64,000 nucleotides of DNA from Nitratireductor sp. GISD-1A_MAKvit (GTDB taxonomy: Bacteria; Pseudomonadota; Alphaproteobacteria; Rhizobiales; Rhizobiaceae), in NCBI RefSeq assembly GCF_040819555.1, contig NZ_CP161920.1:2665001-2729000 (forward strand). The letters are read 5' to 3'. Both the position numbers and the translations under genes were made by a program. Shown in pieces: positions 40,883 through 50,520 of this stretch. The number at the start of each line of letters is the position of its first letter. The first letter of the stretch is position 1. A model generated the notes under the pieces. That model was not told where the DNA came from, searched no databases, and worked only from the letters and a program-made list of their open reading frames with translations.

Positions 40883-42028
40883 TCAACCTCCAGCCGGCTC
40901 GAATACAAGGTCGCGGGTGACGATTATCCTGACCGGGAAGCCGGGCCGAATGGTCAATGTTGGTGCGACCTGCATCTGGCGCTGGATGATCTGCTGGCCG
41001 GCCTGATTGATGGTGTCCTGCGCCCCGTCGCGGATGGCGCGGATCAGCCGGTCCTCGTCATCGGTGGAAAGTTCGGCGCCGACGCCAAGCAAGGTCGAAA
41101 GTCCGGCCGCCTTCATCAGATCCCACCAGTGATAGTCGACGCCATCCTCGAGCCCGGCATAGCCGGAAGCGTCCGCGCCCGGTAGGCGTCCCAGCACGAT
41201 GGAGCGACCGTCCGGCAGGATCAGGCGGTTCCACACAAGCAACACGCGGCGCTGGCCGAAGGTCACGCCGTCATCATACTGGCCGATGATCCTCGTCCCC
41301 TGCGGAATCAGGAGCAGCAAGCCGGTCGGGCTGTCATAGACGTTCTCCGTGACCTGGGCAGTGATCTGGCCGGGAAGGTCGGAGCGGATGCCGGTGATGA
41401 GCGCGGCCGGGATCACGGACCCGGCCTGAAGGATGTAGGGCGATGCCGGCGGCGTGACGCGATCGGGGGCAACGATCTGCCGGTCCACCGGCCCGTTGAG
41501 GAATGCCGTGTGCCGGTCCTGCGTGGCAATCTGGTCGAGCTGACCGGTCAGGTCGAGGCCGGCGAGGTTCGTGCCGGTTCCGGGCGCGGCGCTCGTGCCC
41601 GGTGCGGCCTGGAAGAAGACGCGGCTCAATCGGGCGGCCTCTTCCTCGGCCAGGCGGCGTTCCTCTTCCGGATCGACGGCAGGCGCGGTGATGGCGGGCA
41701 CCGCAACCGGCTGCCCGCGTGTCTGCGCATCGAGGATGGGGCGACCGAGGTCGCCGGGCAGCGCCGGGCCCAGGACCGGGCCGGTATAGTCGGATGGTAG
41801 GCCGGACAGGCCGTCCGCCGTCGGCCGGTTCTCGGTCGAATAGAGTTCTTCCCCTCCCGGTCCCGCATCGCGGGTCTGGAGCGCGTAGATCAGCGCGCCG
41901 CCGATGCCAAGCAGCGCGACGGCGCCGACGCCGGCGAGCATCTTTCGTGACAGGCGGGTGACGTGCGGCGGTTCGGCACGCAGCCGCATGGTGGCCGCGG
42001 CGTCAGTGGTGGTGCTGGTATCTGTCAT
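40883..42028 (-). CDS. trbI: TrbI, T4SS outer-ring/VirB10-type protein
   Basis: 381 residues. One helix near the N-terminus (KMLAGVGAVALLGIGGALIYAL), a Pro-rich spacer, then the VirB10/TrbI domain: YILQAGSVIPAALITGIRSDLPGQITAQVTENVYDSPTG, LLIPQGTRIIGQYDDGVTFGQRRVLLVWNRLILPDG, GADASGYAGLEDGVDYHW. It links inner and outer membrane rings of the mating channel. Start overlaps the trbG stop by four bases. Confidence 0.95.
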   Translation of the reverse strand: MTDTSTTTDAAATMRLRAEPPHVTRLSRKMLAGVGAVALLGIGGALIYALQTRDAGPGGEELYSTENRPTADGLSGLPSDYTGPVLGPALPGDLGRPILDAQTRGQPVAVPAITAPAVDPEEERRLAEEEAARLSRVFFQAAPGTSAAPGTGTNLAGLDLTGQLDQIATQDRHTAFLNGPVDRQIVAPDRVTPPASPYILQAGSVIPAALITGIRSDLPGQITAQVTENVYDSPTGLLLLIPQGTRIIGQYDDGVTFGQRRVLLVWNRLILPDGRSIVLGRLPGADASGYAGLEDGVDYHWWDLMKAAGLSTLLGVGAELSTDDEDRLIRAIRDGAQDTINQAGQQIIQRQMQVAPTLTIRPGFPVRIIVTRDLVFEPAGG

Positions 42029-43047
42029 GGCGACGATCCTTCTGTGGCGCTGGCAGGACGTGCCCCGGCCGCCTGCCTTTGCTCAATGCGCACGATCCTG
42101 ACCACCTGCTGCCGGTCGCCACTGCCAAGGCGCAGCTCTGCGGCGCCGAACAGGCGGTCGACGATCAGGATATTCTGGTGGATGCGGCTGTTGACGATCT
42201 GCGGCTCGCCGTCCGCGCCAAGCACGAAGATCGGCGGCATCTCGCCCTGCACGATGCCGCGCGGGAAGACGACATAGACGCGGCGGCCGTCGTCGAAGAC
42301 GGAGATGGGCCGCCAGGGCGGGCTGTCGCCCTGCAGACCGTAGCGATAATTGCGCGCCGCCTCGGCCGGGATGACGGGAGCGGCCGGAATGGTCTGGCGC
42401 TGGCCGGCAGGCGGCGCGGGATAGGCCCAGGCCACGGCGGGCATGTAGAGCGTTTCCCGCGCGCGCAGCTCGATCATGTAGATGCGGCGGTCGGTGGTGA
42501 TGACGAGGTTGGTCGAGATGTTCGGGCGGGTCGGCTTCACCAGCACATGCACACGGCGAGTCGTTCCCGAACCGCTTGTCGTATCGCCGATGATCCAGCG
42601 GGCGGTGTCGCCGGCCGCGATCGGTCCCGCGCCGGTCAGGCTCTCTCCCGGCTCCAGCGCAATCGTCGTGATCTGCCCGACGGCGGCATAGACCTGATAG
42701 AGCGCGCCTTCCGACCAGGGATAGATCTGGATGGCGTTGTAATAGCCTTCACGACGCGGCTCGACGCGGGCGGCGGCGTTGGCGTTCTCGACGCGGCCTG
42801 CCGGCGTGCTCGCGGCGGTTCCGCCCCGCGCGACGGTCCAGGCCGGCGGCGTATGCAGCGGCCGCGGCCGTTCGTCGGTTGCGGTCGTCTGCACCACGGG
42901 CAGCGGGGGCACGTCGGCATCATAGCTGAACTGCGGCGTGCGGTTCGTGGCGCAGGCGCTCAGTGCGGTTGCAGAAAGCAGCAGAACCAGAAGACCGGAT
43001 TTACGGAAAGCCGCAGAACCGGGTTCGAGCTTCGTCATGCGGGTCAT
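42025..43047 (-). CDS. trbG: TrbG, VirB9-type T4SS protein
   Basis: 340 residues from ATG at 43047, overlapping the trbF stop (ATGA). A lipobox-like LLSATALSACATN follows the signal. The mature protein has a Pro/Ala-rich lead, the VirB9 beta domain (AIQIYPWSEGALYQVYAAVGQ, ITTIALEPGESL) and the C-terminal domain (PPWRPISVFDDGRRVYVVFP, NSRIHQNILIVDRLFGAAELRLG). Forms the periplasmic core with TrbI. Confidence 0.95.
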   Translation of the reverse strand: MTRMTKLEPGSAAFRKSGLLVLLLSATALSACATNRTPQFSYDADVPPLPVVQTTATDERPRPLHTPPAWTVARGGTAASTPAGRVENANAAARVEPRREGYYNAIQIYPWSEGALYQVYAAVGQITTIALEPGESLTGAGPIAAGDTARWIIGDTTSGSGTTRRVHVLVKPTRPNISTNLVITTDRRIYMIELRARETLYMPAVAWAYPAPPAGQRQTIPAAPVIPAEAARNYRYGLQGDSPPWRPISVFDDGRRVYVVFPRGIVQGEMPPIFVLGADGEPQIVNSRIHQNILIVDRLFGAAELRLGSGDRQQVVRIVRIEQRQAAGARPASATEGSSP

Positions 43048-43733
43048 TGGCTCATTTCCCGCGACCAGGAGATCGCATTGACATAGATGCCGAGGGGATT
43101 GGCGCGCAGGCGCTCTGCTGTGCGCGGCGTCTGGATCACGATGGTCAGGATCGCGGTCCAGCGCTCGGTGGTGGAAAGCTGGCCGTTCTCGTAATGGCGC
43201 TCGGTCCATGCCACGCGGAAACTGTCGGGCGAGGCCCGGATGACGCTCGACACCTCTACGGCTACAGCCAAGCGGCCGACACGGGTGAACGGGTCGTTGG
43301 CGCGGGCATAGTCGTTTAGCGCCGCCGCGCCGCGGTCCGTCGTGAACTCATAGGCGCGCAGCCAGTTCTGGCGGACGATGATGGCGTCAGCCGGGATCGC
43401 GCGGACCTGCTCGATGAAGCGGCCGAGATGGAAGGCGATCTGCGGATCGGTGGGCCGATAGTCTGCCGTGGCCGGCGCGACCGCCTGCGCCTGGCCAAGA
43501 TTGTCGACCTGTACCACCCAGGGCACGATCGTGCCGCGCGCCGATTGCCAGACAAGAGCGGCGGCGAAACCAGCCGACAGGATCAGCGAGCCGAAGGCCA
43601 TGTAGCGCCAGTTTTTCGCCTGCACGCGGGCCGAGCCGATGCGCTCGTCCCAGGCTTGTGCTGCCTTCTGATAAGGCGTTTCGGGTTCGGGCGATTTGCC
43701 ATAGTGCGTGGCGGGTCGTTTGAAGAGGTTCAT
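43044..43733 (-). CDS. trbF: TrbF, VirB8-type T4SS protein
   Basis: 229 residues: cytoplasmic lead with PYQKAAQAWDERIGSARVQAKNWR, one helix (MAFGSLILSAGFAAALVWQS), then the VirB8-like periplasmic domain (DPQIAFHLGRFIEQVRAI, VSSVIRASPDSFRVAWTERHYENG, RWTAILTIVIQTPRTAERLRANPLGIYV). Overlaps trbL and trbG by four bases each. Confidence 0.95.
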   Translation of the reverse strand: MNLFKRPATHYGKSPEPETPYQKAAQAWDERIGSARVQAKNWRYMAFGSLILSAGFAAALVWQSARGTIVPWVVQVDNLGQAQAVAPATADYRPTDPQIAFHLGRFIEQVRAIPADAIIVRQNWLRAYEFTTDRGAAALNDYARANDPFTRVGRLAVAVEVSSVIRASPDSFRVAWTERHYENGQLSTTERWTAILTIVIQTPRTAERLRANPLGIYVNAISWSREMSQ

Positions 43734-45103
43734 GAGCGGTCACTTTCGGACAGATTGACGGAGGAACCGGTGCCGTGGCCGTCGCCGGAGCGCACCGCAT
43801 GGGCGGCCATGGTGGTGCCGTGATTGAGAGCCTGCCGGCGCTGCATGCGTTGCGCCCATGCGGGCGGGCCACTGACAGGAACGGAAGATGATGCGGCCGC
43901 AGCTTCCCGCGCACCGCCGATTGTGCCCATGGATGATGTCCCGCCTCCTGCGGCAAAGCCCGCGCGGGCGCCCTCGGCGAAGCTGGACTTGACGGATGCG
44001 CCAGCGCGGGTCGCAGCGCGTTTGAGGGGTGAGACGGCTGCCGACCCAGCCGCGCGGGCAACACCGCCGAACCCAGAGGCGACACCGGCAGCGCCGGTCT
44101 GGCCGAGCGAACCGACGCTGTAAGCCGCACTCGCCGCCCCTGCCGCAGTCGCACCGCCCCGGACAGCGGCAGCGCCACCTGACAGCGCGGCGGCACCGCC
44201 CTTCGCGCCCAGCATGGCCGCGCCGCCCGCGGCAGCGCCACCGGCAAGCATCATGCCGCCGGCGACCAGACCGGTGCCCACGGCCGAACCTGCGCTGAGC
44301 TGCGGCCCGCCCGAGACAATCCCTGAGGCGATGCCGGGACCGAAGATGCCGAGGCCCAGCAGCGACAGCGCCGCCAGCACGATGGCCATAGCGTCGTCGA
44401 TGGTGGGCGTCGCCCCGCCGAAACCGGCCGTGAACTGGCTGAACAAGGTGCTGCCGATGCCGATGATGACGGCCAGCACCAGGACCTTGATGCCGGAGGA
44501 CACCACATTGCCCAGCACGCGCTCGGCCATGAAGGCGGTCTTGCCGAACAGGCCGAAGGGGATGAGCACGAAACCGGCAAGCGTCGTCAGCTTGAACTCG
44601 ATCAGGGTGACGAAGAGCTGCACGGCGAGAATGAAGAAGGCGAGCAGCACCAGCGCCCAGGCGAAAAGCAGGCAGGCGATCTGGATGAAGTTCTCGAAGA
44701 AGGACCAGTAGCCCATCAGGTCGGAGATGGAATCGAGCAGCGGACGGCCGGCGTCGAGCCCGGTCTGGGCCACGCGGCCGGGGCGCATGAGATCGGAGGC
44801 GGAAAAGCCGGTGCCCGAAGCCATCAGGCCGAGGCCGGCGAACGAGTCGAAAACGATCCTCGCCAGATTGTTCCAGTTGCCGATGATATAGGCGAAGACA
44901 CCAACGAACAGGGTTTTCTTCACCAGCCTTGCGATGATGTCGTCATCGGCGCCCCAGGCCCAGAACAGCGCGGCCAGCGTCACGTCGATGACGATCAGGG
45001 TGGTGGCGATGAACGCCACCTCGCCGCCGAGCAGGCCGAAGCCGCTGTCGATGTAGGAGGTGAAGACCCCGAGGAAATTATCGATGACGCCCGTGCCGCC
45101 CAT
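43730..45103 (-). CDS. trbL: TrbL, polytopic VirB6-type T4SS protein
   Basis: 457 residues. The first 300 carry six or more helices (LLGGEVAFIATTLIVIDVTLAALFW; TLFVGVFAYIIGNW; ACLLFAWALVLLAFFILAVQL; MAIVLAALSLLGLGIFGPGIASG). The C-terminal 160 residues are Gly/Ala/Ser-rich low complexity, usual for TrbL. GNNLARIVFDSFAGLG-type segment typical of the family. Lies 3 bases after the trbK-like gene. Confidence 0.95.
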   Translation of the reverse strand: MGGTGVIDNFLGVFTSYIDSGFGLLGGEVAFIATTLIVIDVTLAALFWAWGADDDIIARLVKKTLFVGVFAYIIGNWNNLARIVFDSFAGLGLMASGTGFSASDLMRPGRVAQTGLDAGRPLLDSISDLMGYWSFFENFIQIACLLFAWALVLLAFFILAVQLFVTLIEFKLTTLAGFVLIPFGLFGKTAFMAERVLGNVVSSGIKVLVLAVIIGIGSTLFSQFTAGFGGATPTIDDAMAIVLAALSLLGLGIFGPGIASGIVSGGPQLSAGSAVGTGLVAGGMMLAGGAAAGGAAMLGAKGGAAALSGGAAAVRGGATAAGAASAAYSVGSLGQTGAAGVASGFGGVARAAGSAAVSPLKRAATRAGASVKSSFAEGARAGFAAGGGTSSMGTIGGAREAAAASSSVPVSGPPAWAQRMQRRQALNHGTTMAAHAVRSGDGHGTGSSVNLSESDRS

Positions 45104-45106
45104 CGG

Positions 45107-45400
45107 TCATTCCCCGGTGCCGGATTGCGGGACGGCAGGCGCTGGCGCAGGTGCGCGACCCAGGAAACGGTCGCGGCTTTCGGCCCAGGCGGCACGGCAA
45201 TCGGCGTTGCGGGTCGCGGCCTCGCCGAGTTGCTGGCACCGGCGCAGCGTCGCCCGCAAGGGATCGGCCGGAGGCTGGAGCGCCGGTGCCGTCCTGGCCG
45301 GCGCGGGCTCGTCCTTATGGGTCATCTCGACCACGGTGACCGTGATCGCGATGGCAACGAAGACGATCGCGCCGATCCGTGCGAGGGTCTTTCCCTCCAT
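45107..45400 (-). CDS. TrbK-alt putative entry exclusion protein
   Basis: 97 residues: one helix (LARIGAIVFVAIAITVTVVEM), then a periplasmic tail with RCQQLGEAATRNADCRAAWAESRDRFLG and a Pro/Ala end. Location between trbJ and trbL and the C-x(13)-C-x-x-A-W pattern are those of TrbK-alt proteins. Entry exclusion is inferred from family and position only. Confidence 0.85.
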   Translation of the reverse strand: MEGKTLARIGAIVFVAIAITVTVVEMTHKDEPAPARTAPALQPPADPLRATLRRCQQLGEAATRNADCRAAWAESRDRFLGRAPAPAPAVPQSGTGE

Positions 45401-45429
45401 CGCTTCCCCCTTTCCGGCCGCCCGCCGCC

Positions 45430-46215
45430 TCAGTTGCTGCCGTTGAACATCTGCGCGTTGCCGGGCTGGTAGCCCGAGCCCGGCGTCAGGAAGCGCTCGC
45501 GCTGAACACGGCCCTGCTCGGCGGCGGTTGCGCGCTCGGCCTCGATCAGCGCTTCAGAGCGGCCATTGGCCGACATCACGGCGATCAGGTCGGAAAGCTG
45601 CTGTGACTGGAGCGCGAGAAGCTGGTTGCCGGCCTGCGTGGCTTGCAGTGCGCCGGCAGCATTCTGGCTCTGGCCGACAAGCTCGGACATCTGGGTGCGG
45701 TTGGTCTCGATATTGCCGACGACTCCGGCCTGAACGCGCATGGCGTCCTGCAAGCCGCCGACCGTGTTCTCCCAGCGGCTGCGGGCATCGGCGACAAGCT
45801 GCTGGTCGGTGGCCGAGAGCGAGACGTTGCCATATTGCTGCTGGAACGCCTGGTCGATGTTCTGCACGTCGAAGGCGATGCTCTGCGCCTGGCCGAGAAG
45901 CTGCTGCGTGCGCTGGACGTTCTGCTGGATCTGCTGGAGCGCCGAATATGGCAGGCTCGCGAGGTTGCGGGCCTGATTGATGAGCATCTGCGCTTCGTTC
46001 TGGAGCTGCTGAATCTGGTTGTTGATCTGCTCCAGAGATCGCGCCGCGGTCAGGAGATTCTCTGCATGGTTGGTCGGGTCATAGACGATACCGCCGAAGC
46101 CGAAGAGCTGTGCGCGAGCGGGGCTGGCCAGCATGGGTGACAAGGCGACTGGCGTGGCAAGTGCCAGTGCGATCGCCGAAGCGCCGGCAATGCGGGGAAT
46201 GCGGATGCGATTCAT
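45430..46215 (-). CDS. trbJ: TrbJ, VirB5-type T4SS protein
   Basis: 261 residues; signal peptide ending SPARA. Mature part begins QLFGFGGIVYDPTNHAENLLTAARSLEQINNQIQQLQ, typical TrbJ, and is mostly coiled coil rich in Gln and Asn. The ATG overlaps the trbE stop. It likely forms the minor pilus component. Confidence 0.95.
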   Translation of the reverse strand: MNRIRIPRIAGASAIALALATPVALSPMLASPARAQLFGFGGIVYDPTNHAENLLTAARSLEQINNQIQQLQNEAQMLINQARNLASLPYSALQQIQQNVQRTQQLLGQAQSIAFDVQNIDQAFQQQYGNVSLSATDQQLVADARSRWENTVGGLQDAMRVQAGVVGNIETNRTQMSELVGQSQNAAGALQATQAGNQLLALQSQQLSDLIAVMSANGRSEALIEAERATAAEQGRVQRERFLTPGSGYQPGNAQMFNGSN

Positions 46216-48704
46216 GGAAGTGGCTCCTCTTCTGCGGGACTATCCGGCGCGGCCGGCGCAGCGGTGTCCGACCGGTCGGCGAGATTGGTGAGATCGGGGA
46301 TCAGGTCGGTGGCCCAATCGACGCCGCGATGGCGCAACCAGGCGGCGAGAAAACCGTCGCTTCCGTGCTCGGCGTGGATGCGCTCGATGGCGGCCTGATC
46401 GGTCTTGGAGGACGCGGCGCAAAGAGCGAGCCCGACATCCGACAGGCCGAGCTCGAACAGGCGGTTGCCGCGCCGGGACTGACAGTAATAGTCCCGCTTG
46501 GGAGTCGCCCGGGCGAGGATCTCGATCTGCCTGTCATTGAGACCGAAGCGGCGATAGATGGCCGTGATCTGCGGCTCGATGGCGCGCTCGTTGGGCAGCA
46601 GGAGCCGCGTCGGGCAGCTCTCGATGATGGCGGGCGCGATATTGCTGCCGTCGATGTCGCTGAGCGACTGCGTGGCGAAGACGACGGACGCGTTCTTCTT
46701 CCTGAGCGTCTTCAACCACTCGCGGAGCTGGCCGGCGAAGCCCTCGTCGTCCAGCGCAAGCCAGCCCTCGTCGATGATGAGCAGCGTCGGGCGCCCGTCG
46801 AGCCGGTCGCCGATGCGATGGAACAGATAGGCGAGCACCGCCGGCGCCGCGCCGGTCCCGACCAATCCCTCGATCTCGAACGCCTGGACATCGGCCGCCC
46901 CCAGATGCTCGGATTCGGCATCGAGCAACCGCCCATAGGCACCGCCGACGCAGAACGGCCGGAGCGCCTGCTTCAAGTCATTCGACTGGAGCAAGACACT
47001 CAAGCCGGTGATGGTGCGTTCCTCGACTGGCGCGGATGCGAGCGAGGTCAGCGCCGTCCAGAGATGCTCCTTCACCTCGGGCGTGATCGCGACGCCCTCG
47101 CGCATGAGGATGGCGACGATCCAGTCGCCGGCCCAGGCGCGTTCATAGGTGTCGTGGATGCGGGCGAGCGGCTGAAGCGAGACGGACGCCGCATCGCCTT
47201 CCGTCAGCCCGCCGCCGAGGTCGTGCCAGTCGCCGCTCATGGCGAGCGCGGCGGCGCGGATCGAGCCGCCGAAATCGAAGGCGAAGACCTGACTTCCCGG
47301 ATAGCGGCGGAACTGAAGCGCCATCAGCGCGAGCAGCACGGACTTGCCGGCGCCCGTGGGGCCGACGACAAGGGTGTGGCCGACGTCGCCGACATGAAGG
47401 GAAAACCGGAACGGGGTCGATCCCTCGGTCTTGCCGTAAAGCAAGGGGGGCGAACCGAAATGCTCGTCCCGTTCCGGCCCCGCCCACACGGCACTGAGGG
47501 GGATCATGTGGGCAAGGTTGAGCGTCGAGATGGGCGGCTGGCGGACGTTGGCGTAGGCGTGTCCGGGCAGTGAGCCGAGCCAGGCATCGACGGCGTTGAC
47601 GGTTTCGGGCATGGCCGTGAAGTCGCGGCCCTGAATAACTTTCTCGACCAGGCGCAGCTTCTCTTGCGCCACGCGTGGATCGGCGTCCCAGACGGTGACG
47701 GTCGCCGTGACATAGGCCATGCCGGCGACATCCGATCCGAGTTCCTGCAGGGCCATGTCGGCGTCGGCGGCCTTGTTGGCGGCATCGGTGTCGACCAATG
47801 CGGATTGCTCGTTGGTCATCACCTCTTTCAGGATCGCCGCGATGGACTTGCGCTTGGCAAACCATTGGCGGCGGATGCGGGTGAGCAGCCGCGTAGCGTC
47901 CGTCTTGTCCATGAGGATGGCGCGCGTCGACCAGCGATACGGGAAGGCGAGCCGATTCATCTCGTCGAGCAGACCCGGCGTCGTCGCGGTCGGGAAGCCC
48001 ACGATGGTCAGGACGCGCAGATGTGCGTCGCCAAGGCGCGGCTCCAGCCCTCCGGTCAGGGGTTGGTCGGCGAGCAGCGCGTCGAGATGCATCGGCACCT
48101 CGGGCACGCGCACGCGGTGCCGGTTCGTGGAAACCGCCGCGTGAAGGTAAGTCAGCGTCTCGCCGTCATCCAGCCAGCGGCATTCGGGCATGAAGCCGTC
48201 CATGAGCGCCAGCACACGGTCGGTGCGGTCGATGAAGCCGCGCAGGGTTTCCCAAGGATCGACGCCGGTCTTGTCCCGGCCCTCGTAGAGCAAGGCCTCG
48301 GTGCGGGCCGCTTCTTCGGCGGGCGGCAGATAGAGGAAGGTCAGGTAGTATCGGGACTCGAAGTGGCTACCGTCCTCCTCGAACTGCGCCTTCCGCTCGG
48401 CATCGACCAGGGCCGAGGCCGCGTCGGGAAACGTGCTCTTGGGATATTGCTGCGCCGCAAGCCGAACGGCTTCGACGAAGATGCTCCAGCCGGAACCAAG
48501 ACGGCGGAAGGCGTTGTTGATGCGTCCGGCAACCGCGACTAGCTCGGCTGCGACGGCGGAATCCAGATCGGGACCGCGGAATTTCGCGGTGCGCTGGAAG
48601 CTCCCGTCCTTGTTGAGCACGACGCCCTGACCGATGAGCGCCGCCCATGGCAGGTAGTCGGCGAGGCGCGTGTTGCGATTGCGATACTCAGCGAGATTCA
48701 TCAT
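46212..48704 (-). CDS. trbE: TrbE, VirB4-type ATPase of the T4SS
   Basis: 830 residues from the ATG at 48704 (AAGGAG upstream; two adjacent ATGs). Starts MMNLAEYRNRNTRLADYLPWAALIGQG. CagE/VirB4 N-domain, Walker A VGPTGAGKSVLLALMA near residue 452, Walker B TLLIIDEGWLALDDEGF, then LRKKNASVVFATQSLSDIDGS. Energises pilus assembly and substrate transfer. The upstream frame to 48815 belongs to trbD DNA read in another frame. Confidence 0.96.
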   Translation of the reverse strand: MMNLAEYRNRNTRLADYLPWAALIGQGVVLNKDGSFQRTAKFRGPDLDSAVAAELVAVAGRINNAFRRLGSGWSIFVEAVRLAAQQYPKSTFPDAASALVDAERKAQFEEDGSHFESRYYLTFLYLPPAEEAARTEALLYEGRDKTGVDPWETLRGFIDRTDRVLALMDGFMPECRWLDDGETLTYLHAAVSTNRHRVRVPEVPMHLDALLADQPLTGGLEPRLGDAHLRVLTIVGFPTATTPGLLDEMNRLAFPYRWSTRAILMDKTDATRLLTRIRRQWFAKRKSIAAILKEVMTNEQSALVDTDAANKAADADMALQELGSDVAGMAYVTATVTVWDADPRVAQEKLRLVEKVIQGRDFTAMPETVNAVDAWLGSLPGHAYANVRQPPISTLNLAHMIPLSAVWAGPERDEHFGSPPLLYGKTEGSTPFRFSLHVGDVGHTLVVGPTGAGKSVLLALMALQFRRYPGSQVFAFDFGGSIRAAALAMSGDWHDLGGGLTEGDAASVSLQPLARIHDTYERAWAGDWIVAILMREGVAITPEVKEHLWTALTSLASAPVEERTITGLSVLLQSNDLKQALRPFCVGGAYGRLLDAESEHLGAADVQAFEIEGLVGTGAAPAVLAYLFHRIGDRLDGRPTLLIIDEGWLALDDEGFAGQLREWLKTLRKKNASVVFATQSLSDIDGSNIAPAIIESCPTRLLLPNERAIEPQITAIYRRFGLNDRQIEILARATPKRDYYCQSRRGNRLFELGLSDVGLALCAASSKTDQAAIERIHAEHGSDGFLAAWLRHRGVDWATDLIPDLTNLADRSDTAAPAAPDSPAEEEPLP

Positions 48705-48717
48705 CGGTCCGGCTCCT

Positions 48718-48999
48718 TCAGACCGCCAGGTGGCCGGGAAGCTTGAGATGCCGCCGTCCCACTTCGACGAAGAGCGGGTCGCGCTTTGCCGCCCAGACGG
48801 CCGCGAAATGGCCAACGGCCCAGATGACGATCCCGGCCAGCCAAAGCTGGAGGCCGAGCCCGACAGCGCCGGCCAGCGTTCCGTTCAGGATGGCGATGGA
48901 GCGCGGCGCGCCGCCAAGCAGGATCGTCTCGGTCAGCGCCCGGTGGACCGGGACAGTGAAGCCCGGCACGGCATCGAGTTGTTCGAAACTGCCCGCCAT
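48718..48999 (-). CDS. trbD: TrbD, VirB3-type T4SS protein
   Basis: 93 residues from ATG at 48999, overlapping the trbC stop (TGATGG). VPGFTVPVHRALTETILLGGAPRSIAILNGTLAGAVGLGL, then a helix LWLAGIVIWAVGHFAAVWAAKRDPLFVEV. Length and sequence fit VirB3/TrbD. Confidence 0.95.
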   Translation of the reverse strand: MAGSFEQLDAVPGFTVPVHRALTETILLGGAPRSIAILNGTLAGAVGLGLQLWLAGIVIWAVGHFAAVWAAKRDPLFVEVGRRHLKLPGHLAV

Positions 49000-49331
49000 C
49001 AGACGAGCGCCCCGCCGCCGAAGGAGAAAAACGACAGGAAGAAGCTCGACGCCGCGAAGGCGATGGAGATGCCGAAGACGATCTGGATCAGGCGCCGGAA
49101 ACCGCCGCCGGTATCGCCGAAGGCCAGCGTCAGGCCGGTAACGATGATAATGATCACCGCGACGATCTTGGCGACCGGTCCCTCGATGGATTCGAGGATG
49201 GATTGCAGCGGCGCTTCCCACGGCATCGATGAGCCGGAGGCGTATGCGGCGGGCACCATGAACAAGTTGACATAGGTGACGGCTGCCGCCGTCGCGATAT
49301 GGCGGCGAAAACGCAGGGCATTGCGGATCAT
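48999..49331 (-). CDS. trbC: TrbC, VirB2-type prepilin
   Basis: 110 residues from ATG at 49331, overlapping the trbB stop. Long signal region (MIRNALRFRRHIATAAAVTYVNLFMVPAAYA), then SGSSMPWEAPLQSILESIEGPVAKIVAV, two helices (IIIIVTGLTLAFGDTGGG; IQIVFGISIAFAASSFFL). Major pilin subunit. Confidence 0.95.
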   Translation of the reverse strand: MIRNALRFRRHIATAAAVTYVNLFMVPAAYASGSSMPWEAPLQSILESIEGPVAKIVAVIIIIVTGLTLAFGDTGGGFRRLIQIVFGISIAFAASSFFLSFFSFGGGALV

Positions 49332-50375
49332 TCGGGATTTCCTTCCGGTTCGGTTGCCAAGGGGATGGGTTGGGTGATGCGGTAGTCGCCGTCCGGCCCG
49401 AGTCCTTCGACGCGGGCGAGTTCGGCGAGACGGCGCGAGGCGCCACGACCGGCAAGGACGGCCACGAGGTCGACGGTCTCGGCGATCAGCGCACGCGGCA
49501 CGGTGACGACGGCTTCCTGGATGAGTTGCTCGAGCCGGCGCAGCGCGCCGATGGCGGAGCCGGCATGTATGGTGCCGATGCCGCCGGAATGGCCCGTGCC
49601 CCAGGCTTTGAGCAGGTCGAGGGCTTCCGCGCCGCGCACCTCGCCGATGGGAATGCGGTCGGGCCGCAGGCGCAGCGATGAGCGGACGAGATCGGACAGC
49701 GTCGCCACGCCGTCCTTGGTCCGCATGGCGACGAGATTGGGCGCCGCGCATTGCAGCTCGCGCGTGTCCTCGATGATGACGACTCGATCCGCACCCTTCG
49801 CTACCTCTGCCAGAAGGGCGTTGGTGAGCGTGGTCTTCCCGGTCGAAGTGCCGCCGGCGACGAGGATGTTGGCGCGCGATGCAACAGCTTCGCGCAGCGC
49901 CACAGCCTGATCGACGGACATGATGCCGGCGGCCACATAGTCGTCGAGCGTGAACACCGCGACGGCGGGCTTGCGGATGGCGAAGGGCCGGCGCGGTCAC
50001 CACCGGCGGCAGCAATCCCTCGAACCGCTCTCCCGTCTCGGGCAGTTCGGCCGAGACCCGTGGCGCCCTGGGATGGACTTCCGCGCCGACATGGTGGGCG
50101 ACCAGCCGCACTATGCGCTCACCATCGGCTGCGGGTAGCCGCTGCCCCGTATCGGCCAGGCCCTCCGACAGCCGGTCCACCCAGATGCGGCCGTCCGGGT
50201 TCAGCATCACCTCGACCACGGCGGGGTCCTCGAGCAGCCCTGAAATGGCGGACCCAAGCGCCGTGCGCAGCATGCGCCCAAGGCGGGCTTTGCCCGCCGC
50301 ATTATCAGAAGAATCGGCGCGACCGTGTCGCGCTGGGCGTGCGATCGCCTCCGGTTTGTCGTGAGTGGCAGTCAT
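49328..50375 (-). pseudogene. trbB: TrbB, VirB11-type ATPase, frameshifted
   Basis: The start at 50375 gives the N-domain ([52 protein letters not shown]). The C-domain continues in another frame ([14 protein letters not shown]; Walker A GGTSTGKTTLTNALL; IIEDTRELQC; GTIHAGS) to 49328. One extra base in the GGG at 49985-49987 (CCC on the coding strand) accounts for the shift; without it the text reads [21 protein letters not shown] as in other TrbB proteins. Length is 3n+1. If real, mating would be blocked; error is more likely since all other trb genes are intact. Confidence 0.88.
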
Positions 50376-50380
50376 CTCGG

Positions 50381-50450
50381 CCCCGCTTCTTAGCGGGGCG
50401 CGACAAACGGTCCCCGCATCGGGGTCGATTAAGAAAGCCCGAAATCGGGT
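50381..50450 (-). promoter_or_regulatory. Three hairpins between the RHH gene and trbB
   Basis: In leftward order: ACCCGATTTCGGGCTTTCTT (50450-50431) is a terminator-like stem with a T-rich tail; CCCCGATGCGGGG (50424-50412) is a short perfect hairpin; CCCCGCTAAGAAGCGGGG (50398-50381) is a longer hairpin ending 6 bases before the trbB ATG, over the place of the ribosome binding site. This suggests attenuation or translational control of the trb operon. Confidence 0.55.
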
Positions 50451-50520
50451 CGGTTCAACAAGTATTTACGCGTGTGCGGGCATCGGCGGTGATCGGCGGC
50501 AAATAGGAGGGGTTGAAGGT

